This document shows positions 1 through 9,556 of a DNA stretch of 38,372 nucleotides, piece after piece. The notes under the pieces are model-generated. The model worked only from the letters and a program-made list of their open reading frames with translations. It was not told the origin of the DNA and did not search any database. Each line of letters starts with the position of its first letter. Position 1 is the first letter of the stretch. Position numbers and translations under genes: made by a program. The DNA is from Terramyces sp. JEL0728 (taxonomy: Eukaryota > Chytridiomycota > Chytridiomycetes > Rhizophydiales > Terramycetaceae), in NCBI GenBank assembly GCA_027603945.1, contig JADIIU010000117.1, positions 1-38,372 on the forward strand, read 5' to 3'.

Positions 1-701
1 TCGAACAAATCAAGAAAGATACTGGAAATGATAAGGTCGAGTTTTTGCATTTGGAATTGGATAATTTGAAGACAGTTCCTGAAGCAGTTAGCGAATACTT
101 GTCTAAACACGATAAACTTGACTTGTTGATTAACAATGCTGGTGTTGCAAATGCAGGCGGCTTAACCAAAGATGGGTTTGAAATGACTTTTGGAACCAAC
201 CATCTAGGACCTTTCCTATTCACAGAACTACTCAGACCAGTGCTAGAAGCGACTCCAAACGCACGTATAGTAAACGTAGCTTCAAAAATACACGTTCAAG
301 GGCAGCTATATGATTTTACTAAATTGAAAGAGGCAAACCAAAAGACTGTAAAATTGGATACATATGGACATTCAAAGCTGGCTAACGTCATGTACACAAA
401 GAAACTCGCAAAAGATCTAAAGAGCACCCTGGTATTCTCTTTGCATCCTGGCGTGGTTGCTACTGATGTTTGGAGAAACGTACCAGGATTCATTCAGCCG
501 GTAATTAAAATATTCATGCTTTCCGAAGAACAAGGAGCCATGACTACGTTATTCTGTGCGCTTGAAGCCAAGAGGGAAGACAATGGATTTTACTTTGACG
601 ACTGCAAGAGAGTAAAATACTCGGCTCTTGCTGACGATGCTGCAGCAGTTGAAGAACTGTACACCAAGTCCAGAGAGTTTGTTGCTGAATACCTTAAATA
701 A
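1..701 (+). CDS. Short-chain dehydrogenase/reductase, 5' end cut by window edge
   Basis: C-terminal part of a classical SDR oxidoreductase of the retinol-dehydrogenase/WW-oxidoreductase-like type. The frame is open from base 3, so the N-terminal cofactor-binding glycine motif lies outside the window; the stop is at 699-701. Visible are the NNAG motif (NNAGVANAGG), the catalytic serine region (NVASK), the YxxxK active site as YGHSK, and the HPGVVATD segment after it. Substrate cannot be told. It is the upstream member of a tandem pair with the gene at 766. Bases 1-60 are almost identical to 927-986, after which the two diverge. Unlike its neighbour it has no intron at the EEQGA codons. Confidence 0.9.
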   Translation, partial: EQIKKDTGNDKVEFLHLELDNLKTVPEAVSEYLSKHDKLDLLINNAGVANAGGLTKDGFEMTFGTNHLGPFLFTELLRPVLEATPNARIVNVASKIHVQGQLYDFTKLKEANQKTVKLDTYGHSKLANVMYTKKLAKDLKSTLVFSLHPGVVATDVWRNVPGFIQPVIKIFMLSEEQGAMTTLFCALEAKREDNGFYFDDCKRVKYSALADDAAAVEELYTKSREFVAEYLK

Positions 702-765
702 ACTACTCTTTATCAAATATCCGAGCGGCAGTGAAACACCAGCATGTGAAATATTTTTTCACAAA

Positions 766-1648
766 ATGGTCTTCAACTACAAACCTACACAAGATTTGAC
801 AGGAAAAGTCGCAATTGTAACAGGAGGCTCATCCGGAATAGGCAAAGTAACTTGTTTCGAACTCGCTCGATTAAACTGCACAGTGGTTATTGCTGCAAGA
901 AACCAAGAAAAAACACTTCCAATTATCGAACAAATCAAGAAAGATACTGGAAATGATAAAGTCGAGTTTTTGCATTTGGAGTTGGATGATCTCAAGACTA
1001 TCCCACTAGCGGTGAAGGAATTCTTGTCCAAACATGACAAGCTCGATTTGTTGATCAATAACGCCGGTATCGCAAACGCAGGTGGGATGACAAAAGACGG
1101 ATTTGAAATTACATTTGGAACTAACCATCTCGGTCCGTACTTGTTTACCGAATTATTGAAATCCACCATCGAAAAAACTCCAGATGCTCGTATTATCATC
1201 GTCTCTTCCAAAGCCCACTACAGAGGGAAAAGATATGACTGGAGTATAATTAAGGAGCCAAATACGAAAACGGTAACTATCGATTCGTACAACGACTCCA
1301 AATTAGCCAATGTCATGTACGCAAGGAAACTTGCAAAGGAGTTGAAGAATACATTAGTGTTCTCGTTACATCCTGGTGTGGTCGCTACAGATGTTTGGAG
1401 AAATTTACCATGGATTCTCCAGCCAATAATCAAGTTTTTCATGCTTTCTGAGGAACAAGGTTTGTAAAATTAACCTAGGTGCCATGACCACACTGTATTG
1501 TGCGTTAGAAGCCAGAAAGGAAGACAATGGGTTGTACTTTGATGACTGTAAAGTCCTAAAGCACTTGGAATTAGCAGATGACGAAGAAGCAATCGAAGAC
1601 CTGTGCTCCAAATCAAGAGAGTTTGCTCAAGAACACTTGCAGAATTGA
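766..1648 (+). CDS. Short-chain dehydrogenase/reductase (two exons, 19-nt intron)
   Basis: Exons 766-1459 and 1479-1648 give 287 aa. The full SDR motif set is present: TGGSSGIGK for NAD(P) binding near residues 20-28, NNAGIANAGG, IIVSSKAH with the catalytic serine, and YNDSK (YxxxK). The 19-nt intron 1460-1478 (gtttgtaaaattaacctag) restores the C-terminal region that matches the upstream paralog, which is uninterrupted there; without splicing the ORF stops inside the intron. ATG 766 begins MVFNYKPTQDLTGK, a normal SDR N-terminus. Probably an NAD(P)-dependent alcohol/aldehyde or retinol-type dehydrogenase; substrate unknown. Tandem duplicate of the preceding gene. Confidence 0.92.
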
Positions 1649-2150
1649 TTGCAATAAATTTCAGCCTTTTTGATAAAGTCGTGCCCCCAATTTGTTGGAC
1701 AAATTAACCCTAACCCTGGAACCCAGAAAAGAAAAAAAAACGCAAATTCTGGCTATCATATGATAATAAAATTAGAAATGATTACCATTGAATTATGGGA
1801 AAGTGAAAAATATATCAACAACAAAACCTTACGCGCTTGCTCTCTAACCATAACTTTTCTTTTTATCTTCAGCTGAAAAAAGTAGGAATTTCATTGTAGT
1901 TTTAAAAGTGGATGAAATGACCGAAACGGCTAATTTTGTTGTAACTAAACTGAACAGACAACGGATCAAATATTTCAGCTCAGAGTAGACGTCGATATGC
2001 CAAACTGAGAATCTGGATTTCATTCCTTATAAGGATTATTTTCCATCAGCCAGAAATAAACAACCTAACGCTGAGGCTATATCGCATTTTGATGAGGAAA
2101 CAAAAAAAACATTTTTTGCAATTAAATTGAGGTTGCGGACCTAAATAACA
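1649..2150. other. Intergenic region upstream of the C2H2 gene
   Basis: No convincing gene in about 500 bases. The open stretch around 1670-1876 has no ATG start and no family resemblance. The region is A/T-rich with poly-A tracts near 1731 and 2101. It holds two tandem TAACCC units near 1707-1718, a CArG-box palindrome at 2025-2034, and presumably the promoter of the gene starting at 2151. Confidence 0.5.
2025..2034. promoter_or_regulatory. CArG box (MADS-box factor site) candidate
   Basis: CCTTATAAGG is a perfect CC(A/T)6GG element inside a 12-bp perfect palindrome (2024-2035), 117 bases before the ATG at 2151. MADS-box factors of the SRF/Mcm1/Rlm1 type bind such sites in eukaryotes. Its use here is inference from the match and position only. 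Confidence 0.35.
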
Positions 2151-2846
2151 ATGAAACACAACTTCAACGACCACAACCAGACACTCGTTATGCAGCAAGA
2201 TGAACTCAGCTACCACCACAACTCAAGCTTCCTGCACAATCACGAACAGTTTGTCTCCCAATCGGTAACTATCGATTTCACTCGGCCACAAATACAATTA
2301 ATAGAAGCAGAAAGTATTGATTTCTTGTTTAGAGAATACATTCGAGAGGATGCTCACATGTTCCAATATGCACCGGAAATCAATTCGCTACCAGAAAACA
2401 GTTTAAAGGGTCATGATATATCCCCTTTGCTGCTTACAGAGTCTACTGTATACCCTATGGAGAAGCAACCGGCACCTCATCCTGTCCCAGCTGGTTTCCA
2501 ATATAAAAACTCTCAGCCGAACTTTGACTACCAAAACTGCGCAGGAAATTTGGTAACCGTAGTCAACGATCGATGCTCAAGTGATTGTGCTTGCGGAAGC
2601 AGCTTATCAGACAATAGTGCTGGTTCACCAAGGTCGACAAAAACAAGAAATACAAAAAACCGAGTCCAGAAACGCAAGGTGGTTGATATTGCAAAAAACA
2701 AATTCTCTCTATTATTTAGACAATCCGAAAAGGTAGATTTGCAAGTTTTTGTGATGACCAAATGCCCATTCTGTCCAAAGTTGTTTAAAGCTGTCAGAGG
2801 CTTCAAATCTCACATTACTAAACATCATCCCCGTGATTTTCAATAA
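2151..2846 (+). CDS. Single C2H2 zinc finger protein
   Basis: 231 aa, one exon, ATG at 2151 and TAA at 2844-2846. The N-terminal two thirds is low-complexity and probably disordered (Asn/His/Gln-rich, then Ser-rich), followed by a basic Lys/Arg stretch around residues 160-180 that could serve as a nuclear localisation signal. One C2H2 finger sits at the extreme C-terminus (CPFCPKLF ... HITKHH, near residues 202-225). This is the layout of a sequence-specific DNA-binding protein, though one finger alone usually needs flanking contacts. Target genes unknown. It converges on the methyltransferase gene with 75 bases between stop codons. Confidence 0.75.
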   Translation: MKHNFNDHNQTLVMQQDELSYHHNSSFLHNHEQFVSQSVTIDFTRPQIQLIEAESIDFLFREYIREDAHMFQYAPEINSLPENSLKGHDISPLLLTESTVYPMEKQPAPHPVPAGFQYKNSQPNFDYQNCAGNLVTVVNDRCSSDCACGSSLSDNSAGSPRSTKTRNTKNRVQKRKVVDIAKNKFSLLFRQSEKVDLQVFVMTKCPFCPKLFKAVRGFKSHITKHHPRDFQ

Positions 2847-2921
2847 ACTCATTCTGATATTTGCTTAACCCCTATTCAAAGTTCTTGGATTTATGGAAAA
2901 AACAAAAAAAGCTGTTTTTAA

Positions 2922-3698
2922 TCAATTCTTTTTTGCGACAAACACAACTCCTTGGTTATCCATTTTGTAAATACCATCTTGCAAGTAAGGTTCCATCAAC
3001 TTTGCAGCTCTAGCAAGGGCCGCTTCCTTTGCTTCTCCAACAAACCCAGGTCCATCTTGGAACTCCATCAAATCTTCCACAGTAGCAAACTCCATCGGCA
3101 TTTCAACAGTATTGTATTCAATAATCGAATATCCGGACTCGGAAAGTATTTGTTCCAGTTTTTCCCTTTTCCAGAATGAAAATGAAGCATCTTCTGTTTC
3201 AAAGTATTGATCAGTTAAACCACCAGACGGAGCATCTTTTACAATGCGTAAAAACGGAACAGTTGAATGATGCGGCCAGACAGATCCAACAAAGATTGGT
3301 GCGCAGGATTGAAAGAGCTTGAACAAATTTGAAAGATTTTCATTGTACATGATTCCAAATGAACAAGTAACAGCATCTGCATGCATATTTTCAATATCTT
3401 TGTCACGGGCCAAGCATTTGACTTGGAGCTGTTTCCCTGCAGGAATAGGAGCGCGTTGTAAATAAGAAAGCATGCCAGCAGATCCGTCGCATGCAATCAC
3501 TTTGCCGACAGTAGTAGTATTCAAGATAGTCAGAGCAGGTTCGCCTGGACCGGTTGCGAAATCCAATACAGTGCTGCATTGGTATTTGGCTACAAGATTG
3601 GCTATTTCATTGTAGACAGGGACAAATCGTGGCCGGAACACCTTGTTGTACTTGTTGGCCATCAAGTCCCATTCATTGATTTCTTCAGGTTCTGGCAT
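2922..3698 (-). CDS. Class I SAM-dependent methyltransferase
   Basis: 258 aa, one exon; ATG at 3698 reads MPEPEEINEW. Motif I is VLDFATGPGEPAL (residues about 45-57), the glycine-rich SAM loop; the following acidic-loop strand ends in ACDGSAGML and a motif II-like strand reads DAVTCSFGIMY. This matches the Methyltransf_11/UbiE-like small-molecule methyltransferases. An N-terminal segment (WDLMANKYNKVFRPRFVP) resembles the substrate-gating helix seen in that group. Acceptor substrate cannot be deduced. In-frame codons extend upstream of 3698 but contain no earlier ATG. Confidence 0.8.
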   Translation of the reverse strand: MPEPEEINEWDLMANKYNKVFRPRFVPVYNEIANLVAKYQCSTVLDFATGPGEPALTILNTTTVGKVIACDGSAGMLSYLQRAPIPAGKQLQVKCLARDKDIENMHADAVTCSFGIMYNENLSNLFKLFQSCAPIFVGSVWPHHSTVPFLRIVKDAPSGGLTDQYFETEDASFSFWKREKLEQILSESGYSIIEYNTVEMPMEFATVEDLMEFQDGPGFVGEAKEAALARAAKLMEPYLQDGIYKMDNQGVVFVAKKN

Positions 3699-3910
3699 TT
3701 TTGGGAAATTCAAGTGACAGCCAGCTTTTTATATTGGCTTTCCACGTGATCTGCATCCAATCATTAAGATTGCATAGTGGAGTTAAGGGAAGCCAGTTGG
3801 ACCAAGTTAGACTCATCGTCAGACACACCATTCAGACACATTCCTTGGAGAAATCTGAACAGTCAAACTAATCGAATTCCAGACTGCAAAATCCATAAAT
3901 ACAGTCCAGT

Positions 3911-3956
3911 TTTATTTTCCTTTTAGTTTATCCTTTATTTTCCTTTTAGTTTATCC
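3911..3956. repeat. Exact 23-bp tandem duplication across the CMC4 stop codon
   Basis: Two identical 23-bp units, 3911-3933 and 3934-3956, directly adjacent. The second encodes the last residues and stop of CMC4 (minus strand); the first lies in its 3' flank. Looks like a recent slippage or duplication event. Confidence 0.85.
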
Positions 3957-4159
3957 TTTTTCTTCCACACTCCCAAACATCCATAACTGGCATTCGGCAA
4001 ATTCCTGTCGATCGACATGCAGCATTCTTCAAACTTTTCAACAAATTCCCGGCACTTATCTTGATTGTAATTGTTTCGATATATACAGGCTTGTATTTGG
4101 CAAGCGTATTTCTTGCACGGGTATTCTGTTACTGACTGAGATTCGTAATCTGCAGACAT
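3935..4159 (-). CDS. CMC4: Cx9C mitochondrial protein CMC4
   Basis: 74 aa from ATG 4159. The twin Cx9C pattern is clear: PCKKYACQIQACIYRNNYNQ carries the first Cys pair, then DKCREFVEKFEECC, with a further Cys near the end (YGCLG). Order and spacing match the CMC4 (p8-MTCP1) family, which is about 68 aa in human; members are imported by Mia40 and fold with disulfides in the mitochondrial intermembrane space. The open frame continues upstream to 4261, but that part is not conserved in character and I take it as 5' UTR. The lysine-rich tail lies within a 23-bp tandem duplication. Confidence 0.85.
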   Translation of the reverse strand: MSADYESQSVTEYPCKKYACQIQACIYRNNYNQDKCREFVEKFEECCMSIDRNLPNASYGCLGVWKKKDKLKGK

Positions 4160-4323
4160 GGAAAAATTATCTGGAATAGGATTCAATACACAAGCGCGAG
4201 GATACAAGTAATTAACTTGTGCTGTCTCTGATCCCAGCCCGGATATTACTATTGAACACAAGTCGATACAACCCGTATAAATAACCTTTAAATTTTATTA
4301 AAAAGAGCGAAGCTGGGAAAAAG

Positions 4324-7300
4324 TTATCTGCCTGTAGAGAATTTTGTAGGGTGCAGATCTAGGCCGCGGATGTCTGGTGAGAATTTGATGGCATTTCTTG
4401 AGCGCATAATAGCCAATCTTATGCAAGAATAAATGAAGATGACTATTCCGAATCCTAATGCAATCAACCATACAAATGGTGTCATTCGATCGTCTGTTTG
4501 GAATGCAGTGTTGAATGGTGGAACGTAGACAATAATAAACACAATTGCTGCTCCGATCAATATGCCATAGAAATTCCGAACATTTGAAAACATGAATGGG
4601 CCCACTGGATATTTGAACTTTGCCTTGACACAGAAGAGGTTAAAGCATTGCTGAATCATTAGAGACATGTAGTATGCAGAGTTGCCCAACGCAATTGCAG
4701 CGATTTGATCAGCATCAGAAAATTGTTTTCCTGTGGTAGAGTTGAGAGTGTAGCCAGCTGAACCAAAATTAGGGTCAGTGACATCCTTGAGCGACATTCC
4801 ATAATGATACCACATTACAAAGAAATAGCAAACCAAACACCCTATTGCTTCAATAGTGCCAATTTCAAGATATGCCCATGATAAAACCCCAGAATCAACC
4901 AAAGTTTCTTCTTCAATTGGATCCGTCAAATTTCGTATTATTCGTCTCATAAACGATGGCGCGCCATTCTTTTCGTCGTCCTTCATTCTTGCAGTTAATT
5001 TTTCAGTGACTGGCTTTCTTGGTTGCAGTTTCATCAAACTTCCCTTATCTTCGGGCAAATCCCAGGCGAATGATAGTGCAAGGAACATCTCAAACCCTAA
5101 ATCGGTAACCATAATCAAAATAGCATTCAGTGGTAGTGGGATTGGAACTGCAACATTCAACAAATTGGCATATACTAAAGTTATAGCCTAGTTACCTTCA
5201 GGCATAGTGTGGGAGATTGTATACTTGATGGATTTCTTCAGGTTCAAAAAGATTAGTCTTCCTTCTTCGATGCCGTTAACACACGATGCAAAGTTGTCAT
5301 CAATCAGAATCATCGCAGCAGCTTCTTTGGATACATCAGATCCAGACAAGTTCATTGCTATTCCTAAATCAGCCTTCTTTAATGCAGGAGAGTCGTTTAC
5401 ACCATCACCCGTTACACCAACAATATGTCCAATAGATTGAGCATGCTTAACAATAGTCAGTTTGTGTTTTGGAGAAGTACGTGCAAAAATAATTTCTTCT
5501 TTGGAAAAGATATTTTCCCAATCTGCATCAGTCAATCCGTCAATCTTTTCTCCGTGAATGACAATAGCGTGTGCGTCTGATTCTGGGACATCCTCAGGTC
5601 TGCATCCTCTCTTTCTTGCTAACGAATCTCTAGTATCTTGCAACATCAAGTTAATCTTTCTTCCAATAGATTCAGCAGTGAGTGGATGGTCACCGGTAAC
5701 CATCATAACTTTGATACCAGCTTCTCTGCAGTGACCAATGGCTTCTCTGACACCGTGCTTTGGAGGATCTTCCAATGAAACCAAACCATAAAAAGTCAAG
5801 TTGTCCTGAAGTTAAAGAGTAAATACCTTTGGATAGTTTGCAGGGTCCTTTTTGAATTCAAAATCTTCAGGGTATTGGTCACCTGGAAGTGCCAAACAAG
5901 CAAATGCAAGCACACGGTGGCCTTTAGAAGCCATAAAGTTGTATGTTTCATCAAAATTCTTTGTGTGTTCAGGAGTCAAAGGAATGGCTTTGGTGCCGTC
6001 GTGGAAAGTAGAGCACAGTTTCAAAACACGTTCTGGAGCACCCTTCAAGTAAACCATCAATTTTCCGTTGCTGTGTTCCTTTTTGTGAATAGTCATTGCC
6101 CACTTGTTGTCGGAATTGAATGGAATCTCAAATACTTTAGGGAATTTGTCGTGAATACCGTCAAAGTTATCCAATTTTTGAGCAGCATTTCGAAGTAAAC
6201 CAGCTTCGGTTGCATCGCCAAGGACTGGACGGGTTGGGATTGGGCCCTCGTTGTTTTCAAATCTCGCACGAGAACATAAAGCAGACATGTGCACAATTTC
6301 GTTAACTCCAGCATGATTCATATCCAGCGCAACTGCACCAGAGTCGTCACCACTTTGAAGTTGAGCAAAGAATAATCTGTCTCCAGACCAAATATAAGTA
6401 ACAGTCATCTGGTTTCTGGTTAAAGTACCGGTTTTGTCAGTTGCCAACAATGTGATAGCACCAAGAGTTTCCACACCTTGCAAATCCTTTACAAGCACAT
6501 TTCTAGTCGCCATCTTTTTGGCAGCCAACGAGAGCAAAATAGTAACCGTAGCAGGTAGCCCTTCCGGAACGAAACTGACAAAAGTACCAATGGCAAAGTT
6601 GAACGCATAAGCCCATGAGTTACCTCTGGCAAATTTGGCAACGAAAAAGAACGTAACAGACACTACTGCTGCCACTGCTGCAATAGTGTAGACAAAGAAT
6701 TCGATTTCCTGGTTCATTGGAGAAACTCGGCGTTCTTCACTTGAAGTCAAGAAAGCGATTTGTCCAATAACAGTGTTGTCACCAGTTCTAATAACAATTC
6801 CGTAACATTCCCCGTTGACACATAAGGTGCCATTAAACATCAAATTATGCGCTTCCAGGGGATTTTGCTGTTCGTTTCTTACTCCACGCTCTTGGGCTTC
6901 AGCTTCTCCTGTCAGCGATGCGTTATCCACTTTGACTTCAGTAGAGGCAAAAATAACCAAATCTGCAGGAATCTTGTCCCCAGAACGAACATAAACAATA
7001 TCACCTTTGACCAACTCAATGGCTGGGATATTAACTGTTTTTCCATCTCTAATTACATTACACTTGGCAGGAATTAAATTCTAGATCAGGAAAATGTACC
7101 ATAAAGGATTCAAGGATAGCCTGGGATTTTTGAGTTTGGTAAAATTCAATTCCAGCGTTAGCAAAGGCGACGAATAAACAGATAGCACCGATATAAATCT
7201 AGATTAGGCTGGATGTACGTTAATCGTGTTTCCTTCTGGTTGAACAGCGTAAACAACGTAGGCAACAATACCACTCAACCACAACATCACGTTGAAAACA

Positions 7301-7555
7301 TGGAGGAGGTACATGATAAACTGAATAAGCGGATGCACTTTTTTCGGCGGACTGAGCTGGTTGAATCCATCAGTCTCTAACCGCTTTTTGGCTTCTTCGG
7401 TCGACAATCCTTCAGACGCGACCGCTTTTGCAGGGTTAAACTTTACATTGTACAATTGCGAAATTTCTTCGAGCGTTTTCAAGTGTTCCGCCTATATTAA
7501 ATGATGTTACTATATCGACTTTCTTATCGTCCTCCTTTTTTTCTGGGGGAGCCAT
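4324..7555 (-). CDS. Type IIC (Na+/K+-ATPase alpha-like) P-type cation ATPase
   Basis: Six exons (7555-7511, 7491-7219, 7198-7100, 7080-5827, 5805-5196, 5174-4324) give 1043 aa, the usual length of an alpha subunit; introns are 19, 20, 19, 21 and 21 nt. Seen in order: N-terminal domain (SQLYNVKF ... LSTEEAKKRL), M1-M2, A-domain, M4 PEGL, the phosphorylation site DKTGTLT (Asp about 354), KGAPERVL, TGDHPLTAESIG, TGDGVNDSPALKKAD, then M5-M10. PEGL and the overall order match Na+/K+- and H+/K+-ATPases and the related fungal pumps. Oddities: the A-domain loop reads TGEA where TGES is usual; M5 reads YTISHTMPE and M6 TDLGFEM, so some positions that bind K+/Na+ in animal pumps differ (the M6 Asp-808 equivalent is Glu). 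Transported ions are uncertain; a plasma-membrane Na+ or H+ pump is likely. Confidence 0.95.
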
Positions 7556-7746
7556 ACTGAGAGAAAAATGAACGCGATTTTCAAAATTCGCGTGTGTTAT
7601 ATGTGTAAGTGGCGTAATGACATATGAGTGGTAGTGAAATAATAGTAAATTACCATTTAACAATTATGTGTATTTCCTCGTAATCGCCATTGATCTAGCT
7701 CCACTCTGTAAAGTTGCAACTAAAAAAATTTCTCCATTTCAAATCT
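7556..7746. promoter_or_regulatory. Divergent promoter region between the ATPase and Aladin genes
   Basis: 191 bases separate two start codons that point away from each other, so both promoters and 5' UTRs must fit here. A/T-rich with no single recognisable core element. Confidence 0.4.
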
Positions 7747-8950
7747 ATGGTTTCTGTAGTGTCGATTCAAGAGAGCAATAATCAAATACAAGATTTAAGA
7801 CCGAATCAATCAGCTAATGTATACCATCCGCCGCTAGTTTTCCCGCTGGAATTACCTTCTCCCCCAGAGGAACCGTTGGGATTGTTAAAACCACAATCAG
7901 AAGCACCGACCCCAATATCAAAAGGTATATTCTACTAACAAAGGGGTTGATTTAATCAGCTGGCATCCATTTAAAACCACTCTAGCGGTCTCCCATTCAA
8001 ATTCCATCTTTTTATACTCGCTCACAAACAAGAGTACATTTTGCTAATGTAGAATGGTTTCCAGGTGCAAGTGGATTGACACATCAATTTCAGTACCACA
8101 TAAGTTGCATGAAATTCAGCCCATTCAGCTCAGTCACCCTCGCAGTTGGTTGTGAAAAAGGAGTTTTACTGTGGAAAGTGTACACTGAGAAATCTAAAGA
8201 TCAAATTGTACCTCTAATTGAAGGAGAGTCTAGCGCGTGGATGGAATTACTTGCAATCGATGGATTAGAAGGAGTGTCTAGTGTTGAATGGAGTTTATGC
8301 TCGCGATATCTGTTTGTGGGATATAAGAACAGCGTTAGCCTAGTAGTATGGGACACTGTTATGCTTACGCCGCATATTCTCAAAAGAGGCACCGGCGGAG
8401 GTACCAATCACTTGCTGTCAATCAATGATGGCATGTACCTTATACAAACATGCGGAAACCAATTGGCAATTTGGGAAACAGAAACGTGGAACTATAAATT
8501 GATGTCTACTAATAGCAAAATAACAAATATCATATGGATCAACGGATCAAAGAATATTCTATTTACAATCGAAGGCAGCTTTAAAATCTACTGTTTGCAG
8601 ATTAAAAACAACCTTGAAACGCTATCGGCACCAGATATAGAACTGCCACAATTAGATTTACCCAGAATTGATACTCACTTATCAATTGAAATCAAGTCCA
8701 TTAAGCTTGATCCTAAAAACAAACGTTTAGCGGTTTCATTTATCAACGGTAAAGTAGGATTATTCGGGTTCCGAATGAATCCCTTGCCTGACCTTGAACC
8801 AATGTAAGTATTTTTAACTGTAGTGGATGGATTAAAGGATTTGACGGTGATGTTAGTATTGACTTTGCTGGGATTTTTGATCATGGATCTTTGCTTGCCG
8901 CCAGGTGGAATAAGGAAGTTGTTAGTTTTCTTCCGTCGTACTTTAAATAA
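7747..8950 (+). CDS. AAAS: Aladin-like WD-repeat nucleoporin
   Basis: Exons 7747-7924, 7944-8033, 8053-8803 and 8824-8950 (introns 19, 19, 20 nt) give 381 aa. WD-type repeats run from about residue 60 (ISWHP, then SCMKFSPF, VEWSLCSRYLF, VVWDT). The most telling stretch is GGGTNHLLSINDGMYLIQT followed by AIWETETWNY, which lines up with the central blade of ALADIN, as does the C-terminal GSLLAARWNKEVVSFLPSYF. ALADIN anchors at the nuclear pore through NDC1 and has spindle roles in animals. It is shorter than the human protein (546 aa), lacking most of the N- and C-terminal extensions. Many yeasts lack the gene. Confidence 0.82.
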
Positions 8951-9068
8951 ATCAATCTGGCTTCCTTTCTTGTTCCAAGTGCGGGATCGTGATGGTGGAA
9001 TTTCTCTGTCGGGTTAGTATGCATGTTTTTACACAATGTAAATATGTGCCAGTACCACCTTACCCAAA

Positions 9069-9368
9069 ATGTTTGAATGCCCAGTCTGCTCTAAACTCTA
9101 CCAAACCCAGCAAAGGGTCGGCCAGCACATCAAACGACAACAAAAATCTGAACAAAACCTTACTGTACAACCGCACATCACTTTCTACCAAACCCAGTGG
9201 TTATTAAATACTGGCGATACCCTAACTGAAGACAAAGGATTGCAGTGGATAGAAGGAAAGATCAGATTATTTAATATGATTAATGAACAGTTTAAATCTA
9301 TTACGGATCCAGTGGAATTCAAAAATCTTGTTGATCAACGTATTGAAACACTTGCTAAAATTTGTTAA
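9069..9368 (+). CDS. Small protein with degenerate C2H2-like finger
   Basis: 99 aa ORF with ATG at 9069. It begins with CPVCSKLYQTQQRVGQHIKR, which has the two cysteines and first histidine of a C2H2 finger, but the second histidine position holds a glutamine or arginine. The remainder is polar and probably helical (EFKNLVDQRIETLAKIC). No upstream or downstream exon could be joined with a convincing splice site. It may be a small DNA- or protein-binding factor or a fragment of a larger gene. Family not recognised. Confidence 0.45.
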   Translation: MFECPVCSKLYQTQQRVGQHIKRQQKSEQNLTVQPHITFYQTQWLLNTGDTLTEDKGLQWIEGKIRLFNMINEQFKSITDPVEFKNLVDQRIETLAKIC

Positions 9369-9556
9369 TAAATTGTATGTTGCTTGGAATAATCATCCAT
9401 CTGCTCTATCGATGAGCGTATTTGATTGCTATGGAGAATCTAAAATTGAATTATTTGGTGTTTTTGGGTTGAATTAAATCATTCGAATATATATTGCTCA
9501 TAGTAAATTCGGTATACTTCCACATCACAGTTCAAGATTTTTTCCCAGAGATCTGA

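Noticed and set aside
1707..1718. Two TAACCC units resembling a telomere repeat
   Set aside because: Only two units inside an ordinary intergenic region; too short for an interstitial telomere and expected by chance.
1670..1876. Open frame in the intergenic region
   Set aside because: No ATG start, no recognisable composition or motif, and it lies in A/T-rich promoter-like sequence.
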